64,000 nt of DNA from Sphingomonas sp. PP-CE-1A-559 (GCF_004340965.1 NZ_SLYA01000002.1:558001-622000), one strand, 5' to 3'; positions 24,948 through 34,281 are shown, numbered from the stretch's first letter. Numbers and translations: made by a program. The notes: generated by a model not told the origin, from the sequence alone.

Positions 24948-25271
24948 TTAGTCGGCCTTGCCCTTCTTGCCCTTGCCAGGCTTGGGATCGGCCGGCGTCG
25001 GTGCCTTCTTGTCCGCTTCCTTCGCCAGCAACGCCGGCGCTGCGATCGCTGCGGCAATCCCCGCGATTACCGTCGCGCCAACCGCGATCGCGGTCTTCGG
25101 GTGCGACTTCACCGCATCCGTGGCCGTCGCGAGCCCAGCCTTTGCTGCATCGGTCGCGTCCTCAACCCAGTCGCTGGTCGTGGCAGTCTTCTTCGCCTCA
25201 GCCTTCGGCTTGTGGTCGTCGTCGTGATGGACCTTGGCGTGCGGCATGGCGGAGTTGGGGATCGACGACAT
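24948..25271 (-). CDS. Small Lys/Ala-rich single-helix membrane protein
   Basis: A 107-residue protein. The N-terminal half is hydrophilic, rich in His, Asp and Lys (H-H-D-D-D-H-K-P), followed by a helical segment, one membrane helix at about 63-84 (Ala/Ile-rich), and a very basic tail ending in K-G-K-K-G-K. I place the start at the ATG at 25271, with AAAGGA 7 bases upstream. No family is recognised. It may be an envelope-associated stress protein, but that is only a guess from its form. Confidence 0.6.
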   Translation of the reverse strand: MSSIPNSAMPHAKVHHDDDHKPKAEAKKTATTSDWVEDATDAAKAGLATATDAVKSHPKTAIAVGATVIAGIAAAIAAPALLAKEADKKAPTPADPKPGKGKKGKAD

Positions 25272-25360
25272 CGGGCGTTCCTTTGGGAAGGGAATAATAC
25301 CCGGTAAACCGATCGCGTCCGTGACGGTTCCGTTACGGTCAGCCAACTACCGTGCCAACT

Positions 25361-26539
25361 TCATCGTTTCCGCGTCAACTCGCGCATCGCATCGTCGAGC
25401 CCGGCCAAGCTCAGCGGGTACATCCGGTCGGTCATTAGCTCGCGGATGATCCGCACCGACTCCGAGTAGCCCCATTGCGCCTCCGGCACCGGGTTGAGCC
25501 ACGCTGCCGCCGGATAGGTATTCGTCAGCCGCTGCATCCAGACCGCGCCCGGCTCCTCGTTGAAATGCTCGACCGAACCGCCGGGATGGGTGATCTCGTA
25601 CGGGCTCATCGACGCGTCGCCGACGAAGATCAGTTTATAGTCGTGGCCGTATTTGTGGAGCACGTCCCACATCGGCGTGCGCTCGGCGAAGCGCCGCGTG
25701 TTGTCCTTCCACACCCCCTCGTACGGGCAATTGTGGAAGTAGAAGAATTCGAGGTTCTTGAACTCGGTGGTCGCGGCGGAGAACAGTTCCTCGCAGAGCT
25801 TGACGAACGGGTCCATCGAGCCGCCGACGTCGAGGAACAGCAGCAATTTCACCGCGTTGCGGCGCTCGGCACGCATGACGATGTCGAGATAGCCTTGCCT
25901 CGCGGTGCCGGCGATCGTGCCGTCGATGTCGAGTTCGTCGGCGGCGCCGTCGCGGGCGAAGCGGCGCAGGCGGCGAAGCGCGACCTTGATGTTGCGGGTG
26001 CCGAGTTCCTTGGTGTTGTCGAGGTTGCGGAACTCGCGCTGGTCCCAGACTTTCAGCGCGCGCTTGTGCGTGCTCTCGCCGCCGATGCGGACGCCTTCGG
26101 GGTTGTAGCCGCCGTTGCCATAGGGCGAGGTGCCGCCGGTGCCGACCCATTTGCTGCCGCCCTGATGGCGTTCCTTCTGCTCCTCGAGACGTTTCTTGAG
26201 CGTCTCCATGATCTCGTCCCACGAGCCGAGCGACTTGATCGCGGCCATCTCCTCGGGGGTCAGGAATTTCTCGGCGACCGCCTTCAGCCAGTCCTCGGGG
26301 ACGTCGCCAGCGGGCGTGCCGTAGCTGGTGGCGAGGCCGCGGAAGACCTTGGCGAAGACCTGGTCGAACTTGTCGAGCAGCCCCTCATCCTTCACGTACA
26401 CCGCGCGGGAGAGGTAGTAGAAATCCTCGGGCGTCCGCTCGATCACCTCTGCGTCGAGCGCCTCCAGGAGGATGAGGTGCTCTTTCAGGCTGGCGGGGAT
26501 GCCGGCGCTGCGGAGTTCGTCGAGGAAGTTCAGGAACAC
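25361..26539 (-). CDS. VWA domain protein, CoxE-like
   Basis: A 392-residue cytosolic protein with a von Willebrand A domain in its C-terminal half. The metal site motif is D-V-G-G-S-M (Asp237, Ser241), followed by a Thr-containing segment and V-G-D-A-S-M-S-P-Y-E. The N-terminal half (1-130) is helical and has a basic coiled segment. Such proteins work with MoxR-type AAA ATPases to remodel or activate protein partners; a MoxR gene lies 3.5 kb upstream on the same strand (start at 30958). The gene starts 12 bases after the stop of the ester hydrolase-like gene, so they share a transcript. Confidence 0.85.
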   Translation of the reverse strand: MFLNFLDELRSAGIPASLKEHLILLEALDAEVIERTPEDFYYLSRAVYVKDEGLLDKFDQVFAKVFRGLATSYGTPAGDVPEDWLKAVAEKFLTPEEMAAIKSLGSWDEIMETLKKRLEEQKERHQGGSKWVGTGGTSPYGNGGYNPEGVRIGGESTHKRALKVWDQREFRNLDNTKELGTRNIKVALRRLRRFARDGAADELDIDGTIAGTARQGYLDIVMRAERRNAVKLLLFLDVGGSMDPFVKLCEELFSAATTEFKNLEFFYFHNCPYEGVWKDNTRRFAERTPMWDVLHKYGHDYKLIFVGDASMSPYEITHPGGSVEHFNEEPGAVWMQRLTNTYPAAAWLNPVPEAQWGYSESVRIIRELMTDRMYPLSLAGLDDAMRELTRKR

Positions 26540-26551
26540 AGGATCATGTCC

Positions 26552-28456
26552 TCACTTGGTAGCCGCGATCGGCAGTTCGATCGCGCTGGGCTGGGCGGCC
26601 GAGTGGAAGACGCTGATCGTCGCCTTGCGGTAGTCGGCGGGCTTCGCGTCGAAGATGTTGGCGACGTAGGTCTGCGGGTTGCGGTCGTAGAGCGGGAACC
26701 AGCTCGACTGGACCTGGACCATGATGCGGTGGCCGGGGAGGAAGACGTGGCTGGCGTTGGGTAGCACGACGCGGAAATGCGTCGGTTGGCCGGCGACGAT
26801 CGGGGTCGGCCTCTCGAAGCTATCTCGGTAGCGCCCGCGCAAGATGTCCATCGAGACGGCGAGTTGGTAGCCGCCCATCTCGGGCTTGTCGGAATACTCC
26901 GCCGGGTAGACGTCGATCAGCTTCACGACGAAATCGCCGTCGGTGCCGGTGGTGCTGGCGATCAGGTCGGCGACGGGGGCGCCGGCGATCGCGACCGAGC
27001 TGGTGAGCGGGGGCGTCTGGTAGGTCAGCACGTCGGTGCGATCGGAGAAGGGGCGCTGGTCGTCGACCAGCCATTGCCGCCAGGTCGAACCGGTCGCGTA
27101 GGTCGGGCGGATCGGGCGCAGGCGGTACGGGATCGGCTTGGCGGGGTCGGAGATATAGTCGTCGTGGCCGTCCTGCGCGGGGGCGGTGGCGCCGAGGCCG
27201 CTGGCGGGCTGGAAATAGAGTTTCTGCGTAGCGGACGCGTTCGGCCAACCGGCGAGCGTCTGCCACTGGTTGGTGCCGGTCTGGAACGCGGTGACGGGGG
27301 CGAGCGGTGCGGGCTGGGCGCCGGTCTTCAGTGCGCCGTTCAGGAACGGGAGCAGGACGTTCTTGCGGAACCAGAGCGCGGTGTCGGCGTCGAAGCGGAT
27401 CGCGCCGAGCGTCGAGCCATCGCCGTTCGCGCCGCCATGCGCCCAGGGGCCGAGCGCGAGGTGGTTGACGTGGTTGGGGTCGATCTTCGACACGGCTTCG
27501 TAGGCTGCGACCGCGCCGTAGATATCCTCCTGGTCCCATTGGCTGGCGACCCATAGCGTCTGCACGGTCTGCGGCTGCTTCGGCAGGATCGTCTCGAGTG
27601 CTTGGCCTTGCCAGAATGCGTCGTAGGTCGGGTGATCGTGGAGGCGGTTGACGAAGGGCAACTGCTCCAGCCCGCGACTTTTCACGAACGCGCTGGCGGA
27701 ACCGGCGCGCAGGAAAGTGTCGTAATCGTCGTACGCGTCGCGCCAGAGGTCGCCGGCTTCGCCCTTCGCCGCGTCCTGCGTGTAGTAATAGTCGTAGCCG
27801 ATCTGGCGGAACGCGCCGCCGTGGAAGTCGTCGTCGCCCTTCCAGGTGTTGATCACCGGGTTCATCGGGACGGCGGCTTTCAGCGCAGGATGCGGGTTCA
27901 CGAGCGCCATCGCGGCCATCATGCCGTCGTAGCTGCCACCGATGATGCCGACGCGGCCGTTGCTGTTCTTGAGATTCTTCACGAGCCAGTCGATCGTGTC
28001 GTAGGCGTCGGTGGAGTGATCGACTTTCGTCTTGTTGAGCGGGCCGATCAGCGGGCGTTCGTTGATATAGGCGCCGTTCGAGCCGTTCTTGCCGCGGACG
28101 TCTTCGAACACGCGGATGTAGCCGGCGTCGAAGAACATCGCGTCGGACGCGCGGAGGTTCATCGCACCGCTGGGGCTGGAGGATCGGCTGGCGACGCTCT
28201 CGGCGTTGTAGGGGGTGCGCTGGAGCAGGATCGGCGCGTCGGTGACGCCCTTGCGCTGGACGATGACCGCGTGGAGCGTGACGCCGTCCCGCATCGGGAT
28301 GTCGACCTCGCGGCGGTCGAAATCGAAGCTCGAATTGGCGGGGACGAACTTGGCGGGGATGTCGCCACCGGGGGGCGGGGACTTTTCCTTCTGCGCCAGC
28401 GCGGACGTTGTGAGCAGCGCAAGGGTGATCGTCGTAAGAGCCTTGAACCGCATCAC
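26552..28456 (-). CDS. Alpha-amino-acid ester hydrolase-like (CocE/NonD, S15) enzyme
   Basis: A 634-residue exported serine hydrolase with a signal peptide (about 1-21). The alpha/beta-hydrolase domain has Ser175 in G-G-S-Y-D-G, Asp308 in Q-W-D-Q-E-D and His340 in G-P-W-A-H-G. Segments such as R-V-F-E-D-V-R-G-K, G-R-V-G, F-H-G-G-A-F-R-Q and N-G-S-T-L-G follow the pattern of alpha-amino-acid ester hydrolases, which cleave or synthesise amino-acyl esters and beta-lactam side chains. The known enzymes have G-S-S-Y-E-G at the nucleophile, so a different acyl preference is possible. The C-terminal jelly-roll domain covers about 400-634. Its natural substrate cannot be read from sequence. Confidence 0.85.
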   Translation of the reverse strand: MMRFKALTTITLALLTTSALAQKEKSPPPGGDIPAKFVPANSSFDFDRREVDIPMRDGVTLHAVIVQRKGVTDAPILLQRTPYNAESVASRSSSPSGAMNLRASDAMFFDAGYIRVFEDVRGKNGSNGAYINERPLIGPLNKTKVDHSTDAYDTIDWLVKNLKNSNGRVGIIGGSYDGMMAAMALVNPHPALKAAVPMNPVINTWKGDDDFHGGAFRQIGYDYYYTQDAAKGEAGDLWRDAYDDYDTFLRAGSASAFVKSRGLEQLPFVNRLHDHPTYDAFWQGQALETILPKQPQTVQTLWVASQWDQEDIYGAVAAYEAVSKIDPNHVNHLALGPWAHGGANGDGSTLGAIRFDADTALWFRKNVLLPFLNGALKTGAQPAPLAPVTAFQTGTNQWQTLAGWPNASATQKLYFQPASGLGATAPAQDGHDDYISDPAKPIPYRLRPIRPTYATGSTWRQWLVDDQRPFSDRTDVLTYQTPPLTSSVAIAGAPVADLIASTTGTDGDFVVKLIDVYPAEYSDKPEMGGYQLAVSMDILRGRYRDSFERPTPIVAGQPTHFRVVLPNASHVFLPGHRIMVQVQSSWFPLYDRNPQTYVANIFDAKPADYRKATISVFHSAAQPSAIELPIAATK

Positions 28457-28556
28457 TATCCTCGCCGTCTTTTCGGATACGGTGGTGGCACGGTTTCGAG
28501 GGTGGCGGCAATGCTTAGTATTTGGGCTTAGTATTGAAGCGCGCGGCTCTTCTGGC

Positions 28557-28665
28557 TCCCCTCCCTGGAAGGGAGGGGCTGGGGGTGGGTAGGTTTCAGT
28601 ATCCCGGCACGGTTGCGACTAAAGCGGGCCGACCCACCCCCGACCCCTCCCTTCCAGGGAGGGGG
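28557..28665. repeat. Type C palindromic repeat pair
   Basis: Head-to-head copies of ctcccctccctggaaggg-aggggc and its inverse flank a 30-base spacer, between the divergent ends of the CHAP and ester hydrolase genes. Confidence 0.85.
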
Positions 28666-28688
28666 GAAAGTTAGGGGGAAGGGGGTGT

Positions 28689-29255
28689 TCAGCGGGCAAT
28701 GGGTTCGCCGCTTACGGGCACATAGGCGTCGATCAGCGCGCCCACATAATCGGGGTTCCGGCTCGTTAATTCAGCAGCCGCATGCGCGTGACCGTAGATG
28801 AAGCCGTACACCGGATACACCCCGCCGCCGAGGCCGTCGACGTCCTTGTACCAGACCTTCACGTCGCTCCAGTCGTTGTTGCGCGAGACGTCGAACAGCG
28901 TGACGTCTTGTTCGGCATGGCCGCGCTCGCCGTTCTGGCGTGACCAGTTGGCGTGGGTGAGCATGACGACGCGCTTCTCGACCACCCGGCTGACGACGGC
29001 GACATGGCCGAACGGCAGGCGCGGGGTCTTAGCGAAGACGATGACGGCGCCTTCCTTGGGCTTGTGCGTGCGTTCGTACTTGCCGTCGGCCTGCTCCCAC
29101 CAGGTCCAGGCGTTGCCGTAGATCTGGATACCCGACGCGGCGCGGGCGAAGGGGACGCACTGGCCGACATAGTCGAGCAGAGAGGCGGATGCGGGGGCGG
29201 CCATGCCGATTGCCAGCAGTGCCGGCGCCCAACGACGGAAAGCATACAATCTCAT
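28689..29255 (-). CDS. Exported CHAP-domain amidase/peptidase
   Basis: A 188-residue protein with a signal peptide (about 1-24) and a CHAP domain, a Cys/His hydrolase fold that cuts peptidoglycan cross-links or stem amides. Catalytic Cys33 lies in G-Q-C-V-P-F-A-R just after the signal cleavage, and His84 in P-F-G-H-V-A-V-V; T-H-A-N-W follows. The C-terminal 50 residues are variable. It probably acts on the cell wall in the periplasm. The gene is alone, with a repeat on one side and an empty 364-bp gap on the other. Confidence 0.88.
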   Translation of the reverse strand: MRLYAFRRWAPALLAIGMAAPASASLLDYVGQCVPFARAASGIQIYGNAWTWWEQADGKYERTHKPKEGAVIVFAKTPRLPFGHVAVVSRVVEKRVVMLTHANWSRQNGERGHAEQDVTLFDVSRNNDWSDVKVWYKDVDGLGGGVYPVYGFIYGHAHAAAELTSRNPDYVGALIDAYVPVSGEPIAR

Positions 29256-29619
29256 GCCGTCACCTTGCCGGACAGGTATGGCATTATTGTTGCCGCAGAT
29301 GGTTAATGTGCATCAATATCTAATCCGTGGGACTTCGCCGCGATCTGCTCGCCGATCGCCGTGACCGTCTCGACGAATTGCGGTCACAATGGCGCGGAAT
29401 AGCTGAACGGACGGTGACGTCGATCCTGTTGATTCAAATACGTATAGTTCTCGAACACGGGCCACGAAAACTGCGGCGTCGTGCAATAACTCCGAAGTGG
29501 TCGCGTATCGACGGACCGATCCCGGGATTTGCGTTCAAAGAGACTAGGTGGTTCCCCGATCGGAATACTTCGCTTGTCCGACTGAGTGATCACGGTTTCA
29601 CCATAAAAGGATTGTGATC
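29256..29619. other. Intergenic region without a recognisable gene
   Basis: This 364-bp gap between the divergent CHAP gene and the two-repeat gene at 29620 has lower GC than its surroundings and no repeat of the families seen elsewhere. It should contain promoters for both genes, but I see no confident operator or RNA. Short frames on the minus strand here lack ribosome sites. Confidence 0.5.
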
Positions 29620-30045
29620 ATGTCGGTCGATATCAGCGATACAATCGATGCAGTTGCGGCAGAAGCACTGCTGGCCAACGTTGTAGACTGGAAGCAGTAT
29701 GACGGATTGCGCGTTACATCGCACACCAGCGGGGCAGTCTATCTGGTGATGTGGGGCCAGCTTCACTGGATCCCGGATCCCGCAACCTTCAATAGCGTGT
29801 TCAAGGACTGGAACGGGATCGTCAACAGCGATTACATCGTCGACAACATGCCGAAGGCGTTGTCGCTGGCACCCGGTTCGTTCATCGCGATCAGCGGAGC
29901 GTCGCCGGCGTGGTATTTCGTGACGCTCGGCAAGAAGTTGCACATCCCCGATCCAGCGACGGTGAATCGCTTCAACTTCCGCAGCCCGATCTCGCTGCCG
30001 CATCTGGCGCTGGACTATATCCCGACGGGTCCGAACGTCACGTAA
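29620..30045 (+). CDS. Short two-repeat protein with W/H-I-P-D-P-A-T motif
   Basis: A 141-residue protein without signal peptide. It contains two copies of a segment of about 60 residues: V-Y-L-V-M-W-G-Q-L-H-W-I-P-D-P-A-T-F-N and W-Y-F-V-T-L-G-K-K-L-H-I-P-D-P-A-T-V-N, each preceded by a beta-like stretch. From memory, similar I-P-D/N-P-x-T-F units occur repeated in secreted proteins of other bacteria, where they look like small beta-sheet binding modules; I cannot name the family with certainty. AAGG lies 9 bases before the ATG. No neighbour explains its role. Confidence 0.65.
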   Translation: MSVDISDTIDAVAAEALLANVVDWKQYDGLRVTSHTSGAVYLVMWGQLHWIPDPATFNSVFKDWNGIVNSDYIVDNMPKALSLAPGSFIAISGASPAWYFVTLGKKLHIPDPATVNRFNFRSPISLPHLALDYIPTGPNVT

Positions 30046-30103
30046 CGCTCGAACTATCGGACCGGCGGCGGTGCTCATCCGCGGCCGCCGGTTCCTCGAT
30101 AGC

Positions 30104-30958
30104 TTACCCCTGGTTCTTCTGCCGCTTCGCCATGAAGGCGAGGCGTTCGAACAGCATGACGTCCTGCTCGTTCTTCAGCAGGGCACCGTGCAAGGGCGGG
30201 ATCGCCTTGGTCGGGTCGCGGTTCTGGAGGATGTCGAGCGGCATGTCCTCGTGGAGCAACAGCTTGAGCCAGTCGAGCAGCTCGCTGGTGGACGGCTTCT
30301 TCTTCAGGCCGGGCACGTCGCGGACGTCGTAGAACAGGTCCATCGCCTTGCTGACGAGGATCTTCTGGATGCCGGGGAAGTGGACGTCGACGATCGCCTG
30401 CATGGTCTGGCGATCGGGGAACTTGATATAGTGGAAGAAACACCGGCGCAGGAACGCGTCGGGCAGTTCCTTCTCGTTATTGCTGGTGATGATGACGATC
30501 GGGCGCTCGACCGCGCGCACCGTTTCCTTGGTCTCGTAGACGTGGAATTCCATCCGATCGAGTTCCTGCAACAGGTCGTTGGGAAACTCGATATCGGCCT
30601 TGTCGATCTCGTCGATCAGCAGGACGGGCGGCGCGGGTTGCGTGAACGCCTCCCAAAGCTTGCCCTTGCGGATATAGTTGCCGATGTCGTGGACGCGCGC
30701 ATCGCCGAGCTGGCCATCGCGCAGGCGAGCGACCGCGTCGTACTCGTACAGCCCCTGTTGCGCCTTGGTGGTCGACTTGATGTTCCACTCGATCAGCGGC
30801 GCGCCGAGCGCCTTGGCGATCTCGTAGGCCAGCACGGTCTTGCCGGTGCCGGGCTCGCCCTTGATCAGCAGCGGGCGGCGCAGCGTCACGGCGGCGTTGA
30901 CCGCGACTTTCAAATCGTCGGTCGCGACGTAGCTCTGGGTGCCCTCGAAGCGCTTCAT
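30104..30958 (-). CDS. MoxR-family AAA ATPase
   Basis: A 284-residue ATPase of the AAA+ MoxR class, which activates or assembles partner proteins together with VWA-domain proteins. Walker A is G-E-P-G-T-G-K-T (34-41), Walker B is V-L-L-I-D-E-I-D near 123, followed by sensor residues in I-I-T-S-N-N-E-K-E-L and the arginine-finger region L-R-R-C-F-F-H. I chose the ATG at 30958 (M-K-R-F-E-G-T); the 61 codons upstream in the frame lack family similarity. Its likely partner, the CoxE-like VWA protein, is 3.5 kb downstream instead of adjacent. Confidence 0.92.
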   Translation of the reverse strand: MKRFEGTQSYVATDDLKVAVNAAVTLRRPLLIKGEPGTGKTVLAYEIAKALGAPLIEWNIKSTTKAQQGLYEYDAVARLRDGQLGDARVHDIGNYIRKGKLWEAFTQPAPPVLLIDEIDKADIEFPNDLLQELDRMEFHVYETKETVRAVERPIVIITSNNEKELPDAFLRRCFFHYIKFPDRQTMQAIVDVHFPGIQKILVSKAMDLFYDVRDVPGLKKKPSTSELLDWLKLLLHEDMPLDILQNRDPTKAIPPLHGALLKNEQDVMLFERLAFMAKRQKNQG

Positions 30959-31025
30959 GCGATGTCCCGTCCGGTTCTGAATACCGGGTATGGATAGAGG
31001 GGAAGCGTTGGTCAGCGCAAGCCGG

Positions 31026-31703
31026 TTACAGGTCGCCGCGGGCACTCGATCGCGCTTCGAGCAACGACCACAGGCCGCGGTGCTGCGCGAAAAGTTGCTG
31101 CGCGCCGAACAGGATCGCGCGCTGGCAGCCGGGCGATGCACCGAGTTCCGCGACGAGCGCGGCGGTGTCGGTATCGGACGGAAGGGTGATCGGGGAAACT
31201 GCTACCCCGAACCGGTCGGCGGCGACGTCGAGGACGCGGCGGATCGCGCGCCAGTCATGGAGCAGCGCAGCCACCGCCCCGGTCGCACATCCGCGACGCT
31301 CCGAGCGGGCGAGCATTTCGAGCGCATGACGTTCGCCGACCAGTGCCGACTCGCTCTCCGCCTGGCCGGGGGTCGAGGGTAGGGGGCCGACCGCGGCGGT
31401 GAGCTGTGCGAGATAGGTGCGCTCGTCCGCGAAGCCACTGGCGGCGGCGGCGAGCCAGTCCGATGCCTCGGGCTGGATCGCGCGGGTGAGCACGTCGACG
31501 ATCAGGCCGGGATGGTCGCCGTGGACCGCGCACAGCGCGTGGACCGCGTCGGAGAGGTTGCGCTGGCCCGGGCCGCCGGCGATCAGGCGCGCGTGATGCG
31601 GATGCGCTGCGCTGCCGTCCGCGTCGGCGAGGGCGACGAGCGCATCCCATGCGCTCCGCTCACTCGGCTCCCCGCCTTGTATGCCCGCGTTCGAAACCAT
31701 CAT
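31026..31703 (-). CDS. Hypothetical helical protein next to moxR
   Basis: A mostly helical, Ala-rich protein of 225 residues without a family I can name. Conserved-looking features are a His-rich patch (A-A-H-P-H-H-A-R), D-A-V-H-A-L-C-A-V-H-G-D-H-P-G-L, and E-R-H-A-L-E-M-L-A-R-S-E-R-R-G-C near the middle, the sort of buried His/Arg pattern of four-helix bundles. The frame opens at 31799, but a GGGGA ribosome site just before an ATG pair (31703 and 31700) makes that the better start. It is upstream of moxR on the same strand with a 67-bp gap. Confidence 0.6.
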   Translation of the reverse strand: MMVSNAGIQGGEPSERSAWDALVALADADGSAAHPHHARLIAGGPGQRNLSDAVHALCAVHGDHPGLIVDVLTRAIQPEASDWLAAAASGFADERTYLAQLTAAVGPLPSTPGQAESESALVGERHALEMLARSERRGCATGAVAALLHDWRAIRRVLDVAADRFGVAVSPITLPSDTDTAALVAELGASPGCQRAILFGAQQLFAQHRGLWSLLEARSSARGDL

Positions 31704-31968
31704 TCCCCGGCCGTGCTGCACCACGGAAAGCTCGATCCGCGACGATGTCCCGCTTGCCATAAACGAAGGACGTAAAGACGAAGTATACGCGGCGTTCATT
31801 ATGCCGTGTTGGAGGGAAATGACGATGATGCGCGTCGAGGTCGTTTCGGCTCGCTCGGCATCACGATGCGCCCTTTACGCCGGGCCATGCCGCCGCGATA
31901 ACGCGCGACCGAACATTTTCGGGTCCGTCGGGCGGTATCCGGCGGGATGATCCCACGGAGACTACAGG

Positions 31969-34281
31969 ATGCGCACATGGTTGCTCGGGCTTGCACTCGC
32001 TTCGGTCGGAACTGCCGCGATGGCTGCTGATCAGGTGACCCCGCCGGCAGCGCCTGCCACGCCCGCGCCTGCGCCCATCCGGCCGGTCGAAGCCGCCAAG
32101 CCCGGCGACCTGACGATGGCGCGCGTGTTCGGCAATCCGGACCTGTCGGGATCGCAGCCTAAAGCGGTGCGCCTTTCGCCCGACGGCACGCTGCTGACGT
32201 CCCTCCGCAACCGCGCCGACGAGAAGGAGCGCTTCGATCTCTGGGCCGTCGATACCGCGACGGGCCAAGCGCGGATGCTGGTCGATTCGAAGACCGTCGG
32301 CAGCGGCGCCGAACTGACCGAGGCCGAAAAGATGCAGCGCGAGCGGGCGCGGATCGGCGGGCAGAAGGGCATCGTCGCGTATGACTGGGCGCCCGATGGC
32401 AAGTCGATCCTCGTGCCGCTCGACGGTGACCTGTATCTCGCGGGCCTCGACGGCAAGGTGAAGCGGCTTACCAACACCCCCGGCGGCGAGCTGAACCCGG
32501 TGGTGAGTCCCAAGGGCAGCTTCGTCTCGTTCGTCCGCGACCAGAACGTCTTCGTGCAGCCGCTCGCCGGCGGCGACGCGCGCGCGGTGACGACAGGCGG
32601 CGGCGGCACGGTCCACTTCGGCGAGGCGGAGTTCGTCGCGCAGGAGGAAATGCACCGCGACACCGGCTATTGGTGGTCGCCCGACGAACAGTACGTCGCG
32701 GTGGAGCGTTTCGACGAGGCACCGGTCCATACCGCGACGCGCGCGTCGATCGGCGCGACCGGGACCAAGGTCTACGAACAGCGCTATCCGGCGGCTGGCA
32801 CGCCGAACGTGCTGGTCGACTTGTATATCATGAAGCCGGACGGCTCGGGTCAGGTGAAGGTCGATCTCGGCACCAACCCGGACATCTATCTGGCGCGCGT
32901 CGACTGGACGCCCGATGGCCGAATGCTGCTGGTGCAGCGCCAGAGCCGCGACCAGAAACTGCTGGAAATGCTGCGCGTCGATCCGGCGACGGGCAAGTCC
33001 ACGGTGCTGTTCACCGAGAAGTCGGGCGTGAAGAGTTGGCTCAACCTCTCCGACGCGTATCGCGTGCTCAAGGACGGCAGCCTGATCTGGCGGTCGGAAC
33101 GGAGCGGCTACGGCCAGCTCTACCGGTTCGCGTCGGGCAAGTGGACGCAGCTGACCAAGGGCGACTGGGTCGTCACCGATCTGGTCGGCGTCGATGAAAC
33201 CAAGGGGCGGTTGTTTTTCCTCGGCAACAAGGACGACGTGCTCGAGCAGCAGCTCTATTCGGTCGACGTCGCCAAGCCGAACGTGATCACCAAGTTGACC
33301 GAAGCAGGCTGGTGGAACAGCGCGACGATGGACGCGGCCGCGAGCCGGTTCATCATCTCGCGCTCGAACCCGAAACAGCCGACGCAGGTGTATCTGGCGG
33401 ATGCGACCGGCAAGCGGCTCTCGTGGATCAACGAGAATGCCGTCGTCGAGGGGCATCCTTACTACCCGTATCTGTCGAGCCATCAGGAGACCAAGTTCGG
33501 GACGCTGAAGGCCAAGAACGGCATGACGCTCCATTACGAGATGATCACGCCGCCGCTGGAGCCCGGCAAAAAATACCCGGTGTTCTTCGAGCATTACGGC
33601 GGACCAGGTACCGGTCAGGTCGTGACGCGTGGCTGGCAGGGTGCGCTGCCGCAATACCTCGTCGATCGTGGGTGGATTTACTTCAAGATCGACAATCGCG
33701 GCTCGTATAACCGCGGCAAGGCGTTCGAGGACCAGATCTATCACGCGATGGGCACGGTCGAGGTCGAGGACCAGCTATCGGGCGCGAACTACCTGAAATC
33801 GCTGCCGTTCGTCGAACCGAGCAAGATCGCGACCTATGGCTGGTCGTACGGCGGTTATATGTCGCTGAAGATGCTGGAGAAGACGCCGGGCGTGTATGCG
33901 GCCGCGGTCTCGGGCGCGCCGGTCACCGACTGGCAGTTGTACGACACGCATTATACCGAGCGCTATCTCGGCGATCCGGCGAAGGACCCGGCGAGCTATG
34001 CGACGTCGGCGGCGGTCGAGGAGGCGAACCGCATCGTCGATCCGTTGCTGCTGATCCACGGCATGGCGGACGACAATGTGTTCCTCGACAATTCGACCAA
34101 GGTGGCCGCGCGGATGCAGGCGACCGCGACGCCGTTCGAGATGATGTTCTACCCCGGCTACACGCACCGCGTGGCGGGGCCGGGGATCAGCGAGCATGTC
34201 TGGGGGACGATCCTGAACTTCCTCGACCGGACGGTGAAGGACAAGCCGGTGCCCGACGCGGCTGCGGCGCCGGTGAAGTAA
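31969..34281 (+). CDS. Dipeptidyl peptidase IV family (S9) peptidase
   Basis: A 770-residue exported serine peptidase expected to release X-Pro or X-Ala dipeptides from peptide N-termini in the periplasm. The signal peptide covers about 1-20. The beta-propeller domain spans about 50-500 and includes the double Glu that holds the substrate amino group (A-Q-E-E-M-H-R-D). The catalytic domain has Ser626 in G-W-S-Y-G-G-Y, Asp701/702 in H-G-M-A-D-D-N and His733 in Y-T-H-R. The oxyanion Tyr is in F-E-H-Y-G-G-P-G. All key residues are present. Its 3' end is 5 bases from the next gene. Confidence 0.94.
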   Translation: MRTWLLGLALASVGTAAMAADQVTPPAAPATPAPAPIRPVEAAKPGDLTMARVFGNPDLSGSQPKAVRLSPDGTLLTSLRNRADEKERFDLWAVDTATGQARMLVDSKTVGSGAELTEAEKMQRERARIGGQKGIVAYDWAPDGKSILVPLDGDLYLAGLDGKVKRLTNTPGGELNPVVSPKGSFVSFVRDQNVFVQPLAGGDARAVTTGGGGTVHFGEAEFVAQEEMHRDTGYWWSPDEQYVAVERFDEAPVHTATRASIGATGTKVYEQRYPAAGTPNVLVDLYIMKPDGSGQVKVDLGTNPDIYLARVDWTPDGRMLLVQRQSRDQKLLEMLRVDPATGKSTVLFTEKSGVKSWLNLSDAYRVLKDGSLIWRSERSGYGQLYRFASGKWTQLTKGDWVVTDLVGVDETKGRLFFLGNKDDVLEQQLYSVDVAKPNVITKLTEAGWWNSATMDAAASRFIISRSNPKQPTQVYLADATGKRLSWINENAVVEGHPYYPYLSSHQETKFGTLKAKNGMTLHYEMITPPLEPGKKYPVFFEHYGGPGTGQVVTRGWQGALPQYLVDRGWIYFKIDNRGSYNRGKAFEDQIYHAMGTVEVEDQLSGANYLKSLPFVEPSKIATYGWSYGGYMSLKMLEKTPGVYAAAVSGAPVTDWQLYDTHYTERYLGDPAKDPASYATSAAVEEANRIVDPLLLIHGMADDNVFLDNSTKVAARMQATATPFEMMFYPGYTHRVAGPGISEHVWGTILNFLDRTVKDKPVPDAAAAPVK

